The notes: generated from the sequence alone by a model not told the origin. Positions 27,212 through 35,696 are shown, numbered from the stretch's first letter. The stretch is 64,000 nucleotides of DNA from Betaproteobacteria bacterium (GCA_013298145.1 JAAFJO010000005.1:248001-312000); one strand, 5' to 3'. Made by a program: numbers and translations.

Positions 27212-27371
27212 GCGTGGCGGTATGCGTGCGTCAACACGCTGAGTTTCTGGTGTTAAGCGGCGCGAACAAGCCAGGTCGTGCGCCAGTTATGATGCTAACT
27301 TGGATTGATTTACCCTTGCTCGGCGTTCACGTTCTGAACGAACGACGACTTCACAATTTTGTTGATACCTC

Positions 27372-28028
27372 ATGAACTTCGATCTCAGTCAATTTCCCAG
27401 TGGGCGCACAGTGATTGCGTTTCACGATGCATGTTTTGCAAGCACTGCTTGGCCGAATTCGCTCCCCACGATTGACGAGACGCTCGTCTGGTACTGGGTG
27501 GCGCAGAATCATCGCAATAATTCCCTCCTGTGGGACGAAGAAGATCTGGCTCGACGAACCAAAGCGAGTGATGCTGAAATTACTGCGAATAAGCGCGCGA
27601 TTGACCGCTACAACCAAGCGCGTAACGACGCAACCGAGCGGGTGGACGAGTTTTTGCTATTGCAATTGGGGCTGATCGATCCGGCGAGTGCGCGTAGCGA
27701 TCAGCCGCAGTCGCGGGTGGCGGCCAGCGCGCGGCTCAATAGCGAGACTGCAGGAAGCATGATTGATCGCATGTCGATCATGGCGCTCAAAATTCGCGCA
27801 ATGCGGGCGCAGACCGTGCGTGACGACGTCGATCAAGCGCATCGTGATAGTTCAACGCTGAAACTCGCACGCCTTGAAGAGCAGCGTCACGATTTGGCGG
27901 CTTGCCTCGATCAATTGTTGGCGGACAGCAAAGCCGGACGCGCTTACTTCAAGGTGTATCGCCAGTTCAAGATGTATAACGATCCACGCTTCAACCCGGT
28001 TTTAGTGGCAGAAACGAAGCAGAAATAA
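27372..28028 (+). CDS. DUF4254 domain protein
   Basis: 218 residues, predicted helical. Blocks WYWVAQNHRNNSLLWDEEDL, NSETAGSMIDRMSIMALKI and YFKVYRQFKMYNDPRFNP are characteristic of DUF4254, a family whose genes lie in LPS core clusters next to heptosyltransferases. No catalytic motif is recognised. It precedes waaC on the same strand, so a role in core assembly is likely but unproven. Confidence 0.85.
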   Translation: MNFDLSQFPSGRTVIAFHDACFASTAWPNSLPTIDETLVWYWVAQNHRNNSLLWDEEDLARRTKASDAEITANKRAIDRYNQARNDATERVDEFLLLQLGLIDPASARSDQPQSRVAASARLNSETAGSMIDRMSIMALKIRAMRAQTVRDDVDQAHRDSSTLKLARLEEQRHDLAACLDQLLADSKAGRAYFKVYRQFKMYNDPRFNPVLVAETKQK

Positions 28029-28137
28029 CGAAAATGGAGACGGCTCGGTATATTCTTAACTGACCGGGTTGCGTGTTTGCTGTGTGTGTAAACCATGAAT
28101 TATTGGCGTGTTCGCCGCGCTCATTGAGGAATCGGCT

Positions 28138-29127
28138 CTGAAGTTACTGATCGTTAAAACATCGTCCATGGGCGACGTGGTTCACACGATGCCCGCGATC
28201 TCGGATATCGCCAAGCACCGGCCTGATGTTGAGATTCACTGGATGGTGGAATCCTCTTTCGCTTCTCTGCCTGCGATGCACCCCGCTGTGCAGCGCGTCC
28301 ACGTAATTTCTTGGCGCAAGTGGCGCAAAAAACTACTTCAATCGGACACCCGTGACGCGATCAAGCGCGCTCGCGCGGAGTTGCGCAGCACGTATTACGA
28401 TTTGATCATCGATGCACAGGGACTCGTGAAAAGCGCATTTTTCGCCGGGCAGGCGCGCGGGTTGCGCGCGGGCTACGACTGGAAAAGTGCGCGTGAAGGG
28501 TTCGCCTCTGTTTGGTATCAACGGGTTGCAACTGTGGACAAAGCGCTTCATGCGGTGCAACGAACCCGACTCTTGATGGCGGCGCACTTAGGCTATCGTC
28601 CTGAAGGAGCGCCCGATTTTTCTCTGCGAATGCCCGACCCAACCTGGCTGCCACCGCACACACGACCGGCGCAGCGCCCGTTTGTCGTGCTCATTCCCGG
28701 CGCAAGCCGACCTGAAAAGCTCTGGCCCGAAGATCGCTGGGTGGCGCTTGCTAAGCACATCGCTTCGCGCGGTTTCGAGGTGGTGTGGTTGTGGGGTAGC
28801 AAAGAAGAGGGCTCGCGTTGCGTAAAACTTGCCGCGCAGTCAGACGGCGAGATTCCGCCCTTCCTTTCTGTGGAGGATGCGAGTGCTCTACTCGCACGAG
28901 CCCGTGCGGTGGTGGGGCTCGATACCGGTTTTTCGCATATCGCCGCCGCGTTCGGCGTGCCCACGGTGGGCATCTACTGCGACCATGAGCCGGGGCTTGT
29001 AGGAATCACCGGGCCAGGGTTCGTGGCGAGTGTGGGCGGTCGCGATCAAATGCCTGAACTTGAACGGATTAAGAAGCTTGCCGACGAGGCGCTGACGCAC
29101 AGCACCGTTCGTCGCGTGATTAAATAG
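28138..29127 (+). CDS. waaC: Lipopolysaccharide heptosyltransferase I, probable CTG start
   Basis: 329 residues of GT9. The N terminus LKLLIVKTSSMGDVVHTMP aligns from the first residue with WaaC, and the donor site is GLDTGFSHIAAAFG. It adds the first heptose to Kdo2-lipid A. No ATG, GTG or TTG lies at the family start; a CTG at 28138 does, with GAGGA seven bases upstream. The alternative is a GTG at 28108 without a ribosome site, which adds ten residues (FAALIEES...) not seen in the family. I favour CTG but cannot exclude GTG. Confidence 0.88.
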   Translation: MKLLIVKTSSMGDVVHTMPAISDIAKHRPDVEIHWMVESSFASLPAMHPAVQRVHVISWRKWRKKLLQSDTRDAIKRARAELRSTYYDLIIDAQGLVKSAFFAGQARGLRAGYDWKSAREGFASVWYQRVATVDKALHAVQRTRLLMAAHLGYRPEGAPDFSLRMPDPTWLPPHTRPAQRPFVVLIPGASRPEKLWPEDRWVALAKHIASRGFEVVWLWGSKEEGSRCVKLAAQSDGEIPPFLSVEDASALLARARAVVGLDTGFSHIAAAFGVPTVGIYCDHEPGLVGITGPGFVASVGGRDQMPELERIKKLADEALTHSTVRRVIK

Positions 29128-29210
29128 TTTTTGAATTACTGACTGATTGCCAGACTTAATAAGGGCAAGTGTCACGTAATTGCTCTACACAATAATAAAT
29201 CAAATTTCTA

Positions 29211-29237
29211 TCTAGCCCCAATTAAATAAGGGCTAGA
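29211..29237. repeat. TAGCCC-family hairpin repeat, perfect copy
   Basis: TCTAGCCC and GGGCTAGA make a perfect 8-bp stem around an 11-base loop (CAATTAAATAA). It matches the copy at 16582 in stem, loop length and loop start. In the convergent gap between waaC and an NTF2-like gene. Confidence 0.7.
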
Positions 29238-29257
29238 AGCCTAGTGACGATAAAGAA

Positions 29258-29647
29258 TCACGCGTTGGTTTCGCGGCCGATTTCAAAGTGAAACACTTTC
29301 GAAATGATTTGCCATCGTCGGTCGAGCTTGATCAGCGTCAGGAAATCGACGAATGATTTCGGCGCGATTGAACATTCAACCCGCGCAAATGCGGTGACCG
29401 GACCCGCGAACTGAATCTCCAAGATGCGATCTGTCCGCGCGTCGTTTCGACTCGCTGGTGACGGCCGCTTATCAACAATCGGGAAGTACTCCGGCATCGA
29501 CAACTTGAGCAGTGCACCCTCGGTCGCGCAGGCGTATATCGCGTCAGAATGAAACACGGTGCGAAGACGCGTCGTGTCACTGTGATGCAAACCGTCAAAG
29601 TAAGTTTGCAGCACGGCAGACACCGCAGCAAATTCTGTGGCTTTCAC
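29258..29647 (-). CDS. NTF2-like protein, lumazine-binding-like family
   Basis: 129 residues. The pattern VLQTYFDGLHHSDTTRLRTV then DAIYACATEG and DFLTLIKLDRRWQIISKVFH matches the putative lumazine-binding (Lumazine_bd_2/DUF4440-like) group. Function unknown. It overlaps the tautomerase gene by four bases (ATGA), so the two are co-translated and may act on related small molecules. Confidence 0.75.
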   Translation of the reverse strand: MKATEFAAVSAVLQTYFDGLHHSDTTRLRTVFHSDAIYACATEGALLKLSMPEYFPIVDKRPSPASRNDARTDRILEIQFAGPVTAFARVECSIAPKSFVDFLTLIKLDRRWQIISKVFHFEIGRETNA

Positions 29648-29877
29648 GTCGATCCTTTCTGTATCGCTTGAATCTCGATGTGCTCGCCTCTCAGTGCGCT
29701 GACTGATTGCCCTGCGATGCCCCAGTTATCGAGATCAATTTCTTCGATCACGACGAAGGTCGTCGCGGGGTTTTTGTTGAGCACGTTTTGAAGCAGCTCC
29801 GTGGTGCCGCGTATGAGCGCAGACTTCTGTTCGGTCGTCACTTGTTCGCGGGTGATTTGAATATGTACGTAGGGCAT
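29644..29877 (-). CDS. 4-oxalocrotonate-tautomerase-family protein
   Basis: 77 residues. After removal of Met, Pro1 becomes the catalytic base (MPYVHIQITRE). The fold pattern (EQKSALIRGTTELLQNVLNK, TTFVVIEEIDLDNWGIAG) is typical of the 4-OT superfamily, including a position for the second arginine/Trp site. Members tautomerise 2-hydroxydienoates or dehalogenate small acids. No catabolic pathway genes surround it. Coupled to the NTF2-like gene; a MITE-like repeat follows upstream at 29930. Confidence 0.85.
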   Translation of the reverse strand: MPYVHIQITREQVTTEQKSALIRGTTELLQNVLNKNPATTFVVIEEIDLDNWGIAGQSVSALRGEHIEIQAIQKGST

Positions 29878-29929
29878 AGGTAAAAGCTAGCGCGTCACTG
29901 TCGAAGGCCGCGACGCGCTCAAGGGTTGA

Positions 29930-30092
29930 GGAAACGCTGAACAAGTCCCACGCGCGCATCGCATCCTTGCTTTGTGACAGATTGCTGCGTCGAAAATACT
30001 CGCCATAGCCCCGCTATGACTCGCATTTGTCGATTTCGCACTCCATCCCAAACCAAGGCGCGCTGCGTCGCGGGGCCTTATTCAGCGTTTCC
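29930..30092. mobile_element. MITE-like element with GGAAACGCTGAA terminal inverted repeats
   Basis: 163 bp bounded by GGAAACGCTGAACAAGTCCC on the left and the complement of GGAAACGCTGAATAAGGCCC on the right, 18 of 20 matching. Inside is a perfect palindrome CATAGCCCCGCTATG. No open frame or transposase is present, so it would be non-autonomous. It begins immediately after the stop codon of the GST gene. A shorter relative lies at 9929-10022. Confidence 0.7.
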
Positions 30093-30698
30093 TTAATGGG
30101 ATTGCTTCTCGGCCCGAAGCGCCGCTTCAACCGCCGGACGTACGGCGACGCGATCTAGCAATGCGTTCAGATTCAAGAGATCGGAGAGATCCAAGTCAAC
30201 ATAGCGCCGCCAGTTGGTCACCACAAACAGATACGCATCGGCAATCGTGAAAACGTCGCCCGTCAGATGATTTTTGCCCGCGAGCTGGGCGTCCACCCAC
30301 TCATATTTCTTGCGCAGGTTTTTCCGCAGCACCGCCTTCGCAGCGGCATCGAGCTCGGGGTTGAAGAGCGGCGTGTACGACTTGTGCAACTCGGAGGTGA
30401 TGTAGTTCGCCCATTCGAGCACGCGATAGCGAGCGATGCCGCTCCCCGGCAGAAGCGAGGTCGCGTTCGCGCGATCAGCAAGATACTGCGAAATGATCGG
30501 GCCTTCGGTCAAGCGCTCACCGCTGTCGAGCTCAAGCACGGGAACCTGACCCTTGGCATTGACTGCGTAGAAATCCTGGCCATTCGCAAACGTGTGTTTG
30601 CCGGTATCGACCCCGACCAGTTCGAAGTTGGCGTTGATTTCGCGCAACACGATATGTGGCGCTTGGGAACACGCGCCGGGCGAAAAGTAGAGTTTCAT
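30093..30698 (-). CDS. Glutathione S-transferase, beta-class-like
   Basis: 201 residues. Thioredoxin-like N-terminal domain (MKLYFSPGACSQAPHIVLRE, NAKGQVPVLELDSGERLTEG) with the cis-Pro and the Cys/Ser catalytic region of bacterial beta-class GSTs, followed by an all-helical domain (GDVFTIADAYLFVVTNWRRY). It conjugates glutathione to electrophiles in the cytoplasm. It is divergent from a LysR regulator that may control it. The stop codon touches the MITE-like element. Confidence 0.93.
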   Translation of the reverse strand: MKLYFSPGACSQAPHIVLREINANFELVGVDTGKHTFANGQDFYAVNAKGQVPVLELDSGERLTEGPIISQYLADRANATSLLPGSGIARYRVLEWANYITSELHKSYTPLFNPELDAAAKAVLRKNLRKKYEWVDAQLAGKNHLTGDVFTIADAYLFVVTNWRRYVDLDLSDLLNLNALLDRVAVRPAVEAALRAEKQSH

Positions 30699-30800
30699 GA
30701 GGAGGTTTCCTTGTTAGTGAATGGAGCCCGCATGTTATTGTTGCGAATGCGAGCGATAAATGGTGTGCGAAGCAAATGACTGCTTACTGAAAGTGAATAA

Positions 30801-31709
30801 ATGCGATCAGAACTTGATTTCAACCTGAGCCAGGTCGAATTCTTCTGTCGGGTGGCGGAGTTAGGCAGCTTCACCGAAGCCGCAGCGGCGGTGGGCGTGA
30901 CGCGCGCGGCGGTGACGCGAGCAGTTCAACGGCTCGAGGCGCGGCTCAACGTGCAGCTTCTCGCGCGCACCACGCGACAGGTCAATCTGACCGATGCTGG
31001 ACGTATCTACTTCGATCATTGCAAGCAGGCGTTGGCGCTGTTGGATCAGGCGGAGCGCGATGTCAGCGGGGCGCAATCGGAGCCGAGCGGGCTCGTGCGC
31101 ATGAGCTTGCCCACGTCGTACGGGCACTTCCGCGTGTTGCCGGTGTTGGGTGAGTTTCGGGCGAAGTATCCGAAAGTGGATCTCGATCTTCATGTGAGCA
31201 ATCGCAACGTCGATCTGATTGCCGAAAACTTTGATCTCGCGATTCGCGGGCGCACGCCGCCTGATTCCGGCATGGTCGCTCGCAAACTGGAAGACGTCGA
31301 TCAGCTGATTGTTGCCGCGCCGAAGTATCTGCGCGAACGCAGTGCACCGGCAACAGTTGACGAGCTGGACGCGCATGATTGCATTCGCTTTTGCTTGCCG
31401 AGCACAGGGCAGGCGGTCGCATGGTCGCTGCGCACGGGCGACCGCTTCGTTGATTACATGCCGCAGCGCGGCGCGCGCTGCTACGAGGACATTCTCGCGC
31501 CGGTGACGCTGGCGCGAAGCGGCTTCGGCCTCGCGCACACGTATCGTTTTTTGGTGGAATCTGAGCTTGCTGAAGGTAGTTTGGTCGAAGTGTTGGAAAC
31601 GACGGCGGGCGCTTCGCGCCCGTTCTCAATCATTTACCCATCGAACCGTCGTGCGCCACTGCGCGTCCGCTTGCTTATCGAGTTTCTAGTGGAGCGATTT
31701 CGGAAGTAA
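30801..31709 (+). CDS. LysR-family transcriptional regulator
   Basis: 302 residues. N-terminal winged helix-turn-helix at about 5-65 (FCRVAELGSFTEAAAAVGVT, AVQRLEARLNVQLLART) and a C-terminal periplasmic-binding-like effector domain. It belongs to the DsdA/AaeR-like group with the GLVRMSLPTSYGHFRVLPVL linker. Divergent from the GST gene with a 102-bp shared spacer, the usual arrangement for regulation of the neighbour. The effector is unknown. Confidence 0.92.
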   Translation: MRSELDFNLSQVEFFCRVAELGSFTEAAAAVGVTRAAVTRAVQRLEARLNVQLLARTTRQVNLTDAGRIYFDHCKQALALLDQAERDVSGAQSEPSGLVRMSLPTSYGHFRVLPVLGEFRAKYPKVDLDLHVSNRNVDLIAENFDLAIRGRTPPDSGMVARKLEDVDQLIVAAPKYLRERSAPATVDELDAHDCIRFCLPSTGQAVAWSLRTGDRFVDYMPQRGARCYEDILAPVTLARSGFGLAHTYRFLVESELAEGSLVEVLETTAGASRPFSIIYPSNRRAPLRVRLLIEFLVERFRK

Positions 31710-31824
31710 ACATTTAGTGCAAAAGCGCCATTTGATTGGGGAAAACGAGTCTATTTAGTTGTAACTGAAATACGTTCGAACGACCTGCTAGCCGTATTAA
31801 ATGTTTGGTTCTTCCGAAAAAGCT

Positions 31825-32691
31825 TTAACGCTTCACCAATTCGACGCGCCGATTTTTTGCGCGACCCTCTTCGCTGCGGTTGTCTGCGATGGGGCTTTCC
31901 TGTCCGAATCCTTTTGCGGCTAGGCGAGTCGCGGCGATGCCTTGGCCGACGAGCGCGTTCATCACGCTTTTTGCGCGATTCTCAGACAGCGTTTTGTTTG
32001 CGCTGGCCGTGCCGACGTTATCGGTGTGGCCTTCCACATTGATTTGCAGCGCTGGGTTTGCCTTCAGCATCTTCGCCACTTCAGCGAGAGTTGGCTGCGC
32101 ATCGGATTTGATGTCCCACTTGTTGGTGTCGAAGTTGATGTAGAGCGTGATGAAACCCTTCGCGTTGAGTTCTTCAAGTAGCTTGTTTGCGGTGACCACT
32201 TGCTGCATCGCCGCGCGCTCGACGATGTCTAGCCGATAGCTAAACGTTGGGCTCGAGTAGACATCTGCGAGCACTTTCACCCACACTTCTTTGCCGCCGG
32301 TCGCCACGCGTAGCGTCGTTTCTGCGGTGTATTCCTCGATCCGTTCCCACACGACCTCGCCACCGATTGACTTGATCGCATTCTGATAATTTCTCACAAC
32401 CTGCAGCGGGCTCGGTTGGCCTTCTTTCTTGTTGTGAAAGTAGTGCAGCCGCGTGGTGTCGCCTTCGACTTTTTCCCGCTTCACGCCGCCCGATGTGGCA
32501 TCTCGTGCGACGGTAAATTCAATCGAGTTGAAGCTTTTCGAATACTCCGCGATCCGTGAGTCGGGATAGCGGGTCAGCATCGGGTGATCTTTTGCGCCGC
32601 GCGCATCTTGCGCCTGGCCTGCGCTCGCGAACGCGAGCAGCGCTCCAAGCAGAACAAAGAAAGAGAGGGATAGACGTGTCGCAGTGTTCAT
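31825..32691 (-). CDS. OmpA-family peptidoglycan-binding lipoprotein-like/outer-membrane protein
   Basis: 288 residues. A signal peptide (LSFFVLLGALLAFASAGQAQ) precedes a novel N-terminal domain of about 140 residues that I cannot name, then the OmpA C-terminal domain (INFDTNKWDIKSD, VEGHTDNVGTASANKTLSEN, RAKNRRVELVKR), which binds peptidoglycan in the periplasm. No beta-barrel is apparent. No lipobox cysteine is seen, so it is probably soluble or associates via the unknown domain. Half of a TAGCCC repeat lies downstream near 31789. Confidence 0.85.
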   Translation of the reverse strand: MNTATRLSLSFFVLLGALLAFASAGQAQDARGAKDHPMLTRYPDSRIAEYSKSFNSIEFTVARDATSGGVKREKVEGDTTRLHYFHNKKEGQPSPLQVVRNYQNAIKSIGGEVVWERIEEYTAETTLRVATGGKEVWVKVLADVYSSPTFSYRLDIVERAAMQQVVTANKLLEELNAKGFITLYINFDTNKWDIKSDAQPTLAEVAKMLKANPALQINVEGHTDNVGTASANKTLSENRAKSVMNALVGQGIAATRLAAKGFGQESPIADNRSEEGRAKNRRVELVKR

Positions 32692-32833
32692 AGAGCCTCC
32701 GAATTCGGGTTGACAATCCTGAGTCGGACGGTGGAGGGTCTCGGTTCAACGCGCTACTTTCGCATAGCGAGAGGGGGGCGGAAGTCAAGCGGCTCGGGTG
32801 CACGTGGCGCTTGCGCGTGAGACAGTAACGAGC

Positions 32834-33757
32834 TTAATCGCCCCGGCGTATTGCCCGCCATCCCGGGCCGCGTAGCGTGGTTTGATTGATGAGCGTGCCG
32901 GAGAGTATGCGCGCGTCGGCTCCGTTACGCCAAGCGAACTTGAATTGTTTACCGCGTAGCTCCGACCACGGCACATCGCCCAGGTTTGATCGTGCAGAGG
33001 TTCGCTGGAATTGTTGATTCACGGTGAGCTCGATGGTCTGGGCGGGCGCGTTTGCGTTTCCATCGAACCTCACTTCCCAGCGACCTGACACGCGCGCTGG
33101 CACCACCCAAAGATAGACGCGATGATCCTTTTTTGTGCCGTGTGGCTTGGCGGGCGACCAATAGCTGAGCGTTTCATCTGGAAGCCAATCGCCCATATCC
33201 CATTCATGCGAAACAATGCGCGCGCCGGGTGTCAACTGCGCCAAAAGCTGGCCGCGAAGCTTCAGGTTGTATTCAGGCAAGAGATACATCGAAACAACGT
33301 CAACGCCAGAAAAATCGAGCGTAAAAATGTCTCGCTCGAAAAACTTTGCACGTGCGGCGACGCCTGCTCGTTTTGCGCTCTCAACGCTTTCGGTCACTAG
33401 ACGTGGATCAATCTCAAACCCACTTGCGCGCGCGCCGCGTTTGGCCGCCGCGATGACGATCCTGCCATCGCCGGAGCCTAAGTCCCAGAGCTTTTCTCCA
33501 GCCTTCAGATCGGCCAGTTGCAACATGCGATGCACCACGTGCGTCGGCGTTTGCACATAGGGTACTTCCTCAGTGGGCTGCGCGGGCTCGCTCGTGGTGC
33601 TTGCCGTCGCGCGCGTATGCTGCGCCAAGAGTGGCGGATACGCGCCCAGCGCAAACAAAAACGCCACGCAAAGCCGCGTGGCGCTCGATACACGGCTAGG
33701 CTGCGCTGCACTTACGGCAATCGCGCTGCTTGCCCGGGAAGACTCATGAGTGATCAT
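32834..33757 (-). CDS. Exported class I SAM-dependent methyltransferase
   Basis: About 307 residues. A hydrophobic N-terminal segment (LCVAFLFALGAYPPLLAQ) resembles a signal peptide or anchor. The methyltransferase core begins near VPYVQTPTHVVHRMLQLA with motif I LWDLGSGDGRIVIAAA and the acidic residue in SGFEIDP. A C-terminal beta-rich domain of about 100 residues follows (VSGRWEVRFDGNA). Similar signal-bearing methyltransferases are known, but how they get SAM outside the cytoplasm is unclear; retention as an anchored cytoplasmic protein is possible. Start chosen at the first ATG; a GTG is ten codons upstream. Confidence 0.75.
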   Translation of the reverse strand: MITHESSRASSAIAVSAAQPSRVSSATRLCVAFLFALGAYPPLLAQHTRATASTTSEPAQPTEEVPYVQTPTHVVHRMLQLADLKAGEKLWDLGSGDGRIVIAAAKRGARASGFEIDPRLVTESVESAKRAGVAARAKFFERDIFTLDFSGVDVVSMYLLPEYNLKLRGQLLAQLTPGARIVSHEWDMGDWLPDETLSYWSPAKPHGTKKDHRVYLWVVPARVSGRWEVRFDGNANAPAQTIELTVNQQFQRTSARSNLGDVPWSELRGKQFKFAWRNGADARILSGTLINQTTLRGPGWRAIRRGD

Positions 33758-33793
33758 TGAGCAGGTGACGCTTGAAGCGCAAATCACTGAAGG

Positions 33794-34018
33794 CTAGTGG
33801 CCTGCAGGCGCCGGTCCGCTGAGGACATAGTGTGTTCCGCAGTACGGACACGAGGCTTCGCCCGTCTTTGCCACGTCCAAATACACCTTTGGATGCGCTG
33901 ACCAGAGCGGCATTTTCGGGTTAGGACAAAAGACAACGCCGTGTCCGTGCAAATCGCTCGCGGTGACGTGCACGGGGGCCTTGGGGTCCACTTTTGGATC
34001 TTTCGGTTTTGCGCTCAT
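33794..34018 (-). CDS. Zinc-finger (CHCC-type) protein
   Basis: 74 residues. The C-terminal part has the CHCC zinc finger: FCPNP, AHPKVYLDV with its His, and CPYCGTHYVL. Homologues occur in complex I accessory proteins (NDUFS6-like) and as small bacterial proteins of unknown role. It lies 18 bp downstream of ilvE on the same strand, a conserved pairing in betaproteobacteria, and probably shares its transcript. Confidence 0.88.
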   Translation of the reverse strand: MSAKPKDPKVDPKAPVHVTASDLHGHGVVFCPNPKMPLWSAHPKVYLDVAKTGEASCPYCGTHYVLSGPAPAGH

Positions 34019-34036
34019 GATGGGTGAATTATCGAA

Positions 34037-34960
34037 TCAAACGTGGGCGAGCCAGCTCGCGTATTTCGCATTGCGACCGTTCACGATATCGAAGAACGCC
34101 GCTTGAATTTTCGTGGTGATCGGGCCACGTTCGCCCGCGCCAATTTGAATCCGATCATATTCGCGGATTGGGGTCACTTCCGCTGCGGTTCCGGTGAAGA
34201 AAAGTTCGTCTGCGATGTAGAGCTCATCGCGAGTCAAACGCTTCTGGATGACTTCAATACCCAGATCAGCCGCGATGTGGAAAATCGTATTTCGTGTGAT
34301 GCCGTTGAGTGCACCCGCCGACAAATCAGGCGTGTAGATCTTGCCGTCTTTGATCACGAAGATGTTTTCGCCCGCACCCTCCGAAACGAATCCAGCGCTA
34401 TCGAGCAGCATCGCTTCGTCGTAGCCCTCGTCGGTGACTTCCATGTTGGCGAGAATCGAATTGGTGTAATTCGACACGGCCTTTGCCTGCGTCATCGTGA
34501 TGTTTACGTGATGGCGCGTGTAGCTCGAAGTTTTCACGCGAATACCTTTGCGCAAACCTTCTTCGCCAAGATAGGCGCCCCACGTCCACGCCGCAACCAT
34601 TAAATGAATTTTGTTGCCCTTCGGAGAAACACCCAGCTTCTCTGAGCCGATCCACGTGAGTGGTCGCAGATAACCCGATTCCAGTTTGTTTTCGCGAACA
34701 ACTGCTTTCTGCGCCTCCATTACCTCTTCAAGAGAGAACGGAATGTTCATGCGCAAAATCTTTGCGCTGTTGAACAGGCGCTTGGTGTGTTCTTCGAGAC
34801 GAAAGATCGCCGTACCCTTATCCGTCTTGTAGGCGCGCACGCCTTCAAACGCGCCGCAGCCGTAGTGCAGCGTATGGCTCAATACGTGGATCTTGGCATC
34901 GCGCCACTCCACCATCTTGCCGTCCATCCAAATCTTGCCGTCGCGATCGTCCATTGACAT
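34037..34960 (-). CDS. ilvE: Branched-chain-amino-acid aminotransferase
   Basis: 307 residues, fold-type IV PLP enzyme. The N-terminal block (HVLSHTLHYGCGAFEGVRAY), the PLP lysine region (TQAKAVSNYTNSILA) and the C-terminal ELFFTGTAAEVTPI are standard for IlvE. It makes leucine, isoleucine and valine from their keto acids in the cytoplasm. The initial ATG is followed by a second one two codons in; either may be used. The short zinc-finger gene follows directly. Confidence 0.96.
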   Translation of the reverse strand: MSMDDRDGKIWMDGKMVEWRDAKIHVLSHTLHYGCGAFEGVRAYKTDKGTAIFRLEEHTKRLFNSAKILRMNIPFSLEEVMEAQKAVVRENKLESGYLRPLTWIGSEKLGVSPKGNKIHLMVAAWTWGAYLGEEGLRKGIRVKTSSYTRHHVNITMTQAKAVSNYTNSILANMEVTDEGYDEAMLLDSAGFVSEGAGENIFVIKDGKIYTPDLSAGALNGITRNTIFHIAADLGIEVIQKRLTRDELYIADELFFTGTAAEVTPIREYDRIQIGAGERGPITTKIQAAFFDIVNGRNAKYASWLAHV

Positions 34961-35111
34961 AGTGTGTTCTCCAAATTGTTGACGTGCCTTGTGAGCCCGC
35001 TTGACGCTCGTGGTTGAGTGCGCGTGGGTATGGCGTTAGCGGGATTTTAGGGGACGGATCAACGCTCCCCTGGAGGATCGCGCGGATGGGCGCGGAGGTG
35101 ATGAAACCGAG

Positions 35112-35134
35112 ATAGGTCAATCACATTGACCTAT
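35112..35134. promoter_or_regulatory. Perfect 23-bp palindrome, probable MarR operator 1
   Basis: ATAGGTCAAT and ATTGACCTAT are perfectly complementary 10-bp arms around CAC. It also contains TTGACC, which could be part of a promoter. It lies 40 bp upstream of the MarR-type gene, as expected for auto-repression. Confidence 0.75.
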
Positions 35135-35156
35135 TCTTCGCTATGCCAAAATAAAT

Positions 35157-35171
35157 GTCAAGTCGCTTGAC
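35157..35171. promoter_or_regulatory. Second palindrome, probable MarR operator 2
   Basis: GTCAAG and CTTGAC arms around TCG end two bases before the ATG of the MarR-type gene. The half-site GTCAA is shared with operator 1, and the 40-bp centre spacing is about four helical turns. Confidence 0.65.
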
Positions 35172-35173
35172 CT

Positions 35174-35641
35174 ATGCCACGCAAAACACCCGAAAAAACA
35201 GACGCTTATTCGCACGATCACAGCCGACTCATTGAAGCGTGGCGGGTGATGCACTATGCGTTGCGCGCGGTGATCGCAGAGCCAGATCGTATGCTCGCGA
35301 AGCGGGGACTGACGCGGGTGCATCATCGAATTCTCTTTTTCGTTGCGCGCCAACCCGGTATGAGCGTGGGTGAGCTTCAAACCGTCCTTGATGTGACAAA
35401 GCAAGCGCTCAATACGCCACTTAAGCAGTTGCAAACGCAAGGGCTCATTGATCTGAGCAAGGCCGCGCACGACGCACGCGTACGTCGAATTGAACTAACC
35501 GCCGAAGGCGCGAGCCTGGAAGCGAAGTTGACCGGCGAACAATTACACATGTTCGCCGAGGCTTTCGCGCACGCGGGCGAGGATGCGACCGCGTCTTGGT
35601 TCGAAGTGACAGGCAAGCTGGCAGAGCGGATCGCTCGCTAG
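35174..35641 (+). CDS. MarR-family transcriptional regulator
   Basis: 155 residues. The winged-helix core runs from LTRVHHRILFFVARQPGMSV through TKQALNTPLKQLQTQGLID to ARVRRIELTAEG, the MarR beta-wing signature. Ligand unknown. Two palindromes sharing the half-site GTCAA sit in its leader, so it probably represses itself. The only divergent neighbour is ilvE, about 210 bp away; whether that gene is a target cannot be told. Confidence 0.9.
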   Translation: MPRKTPEKTDAYSHDHSRLIEAWRVMHYALRAVIAEPDRMLAKRGLTRVHHRILFFVARQPGMSVGELQTVLDVTKQALNTPLKQLQTQGLIDLSKAAHDARVRRIELTAEGASLEAKLTGEQLHMFAEAFAHAGEDATASWFEVTGKLAERIAR

Positions 35642-35696
35642 CATAGTGGCGCGGAAAAGAGGTAATTGTGTAGCGGCTCCGAGCGCTCAACGAATC

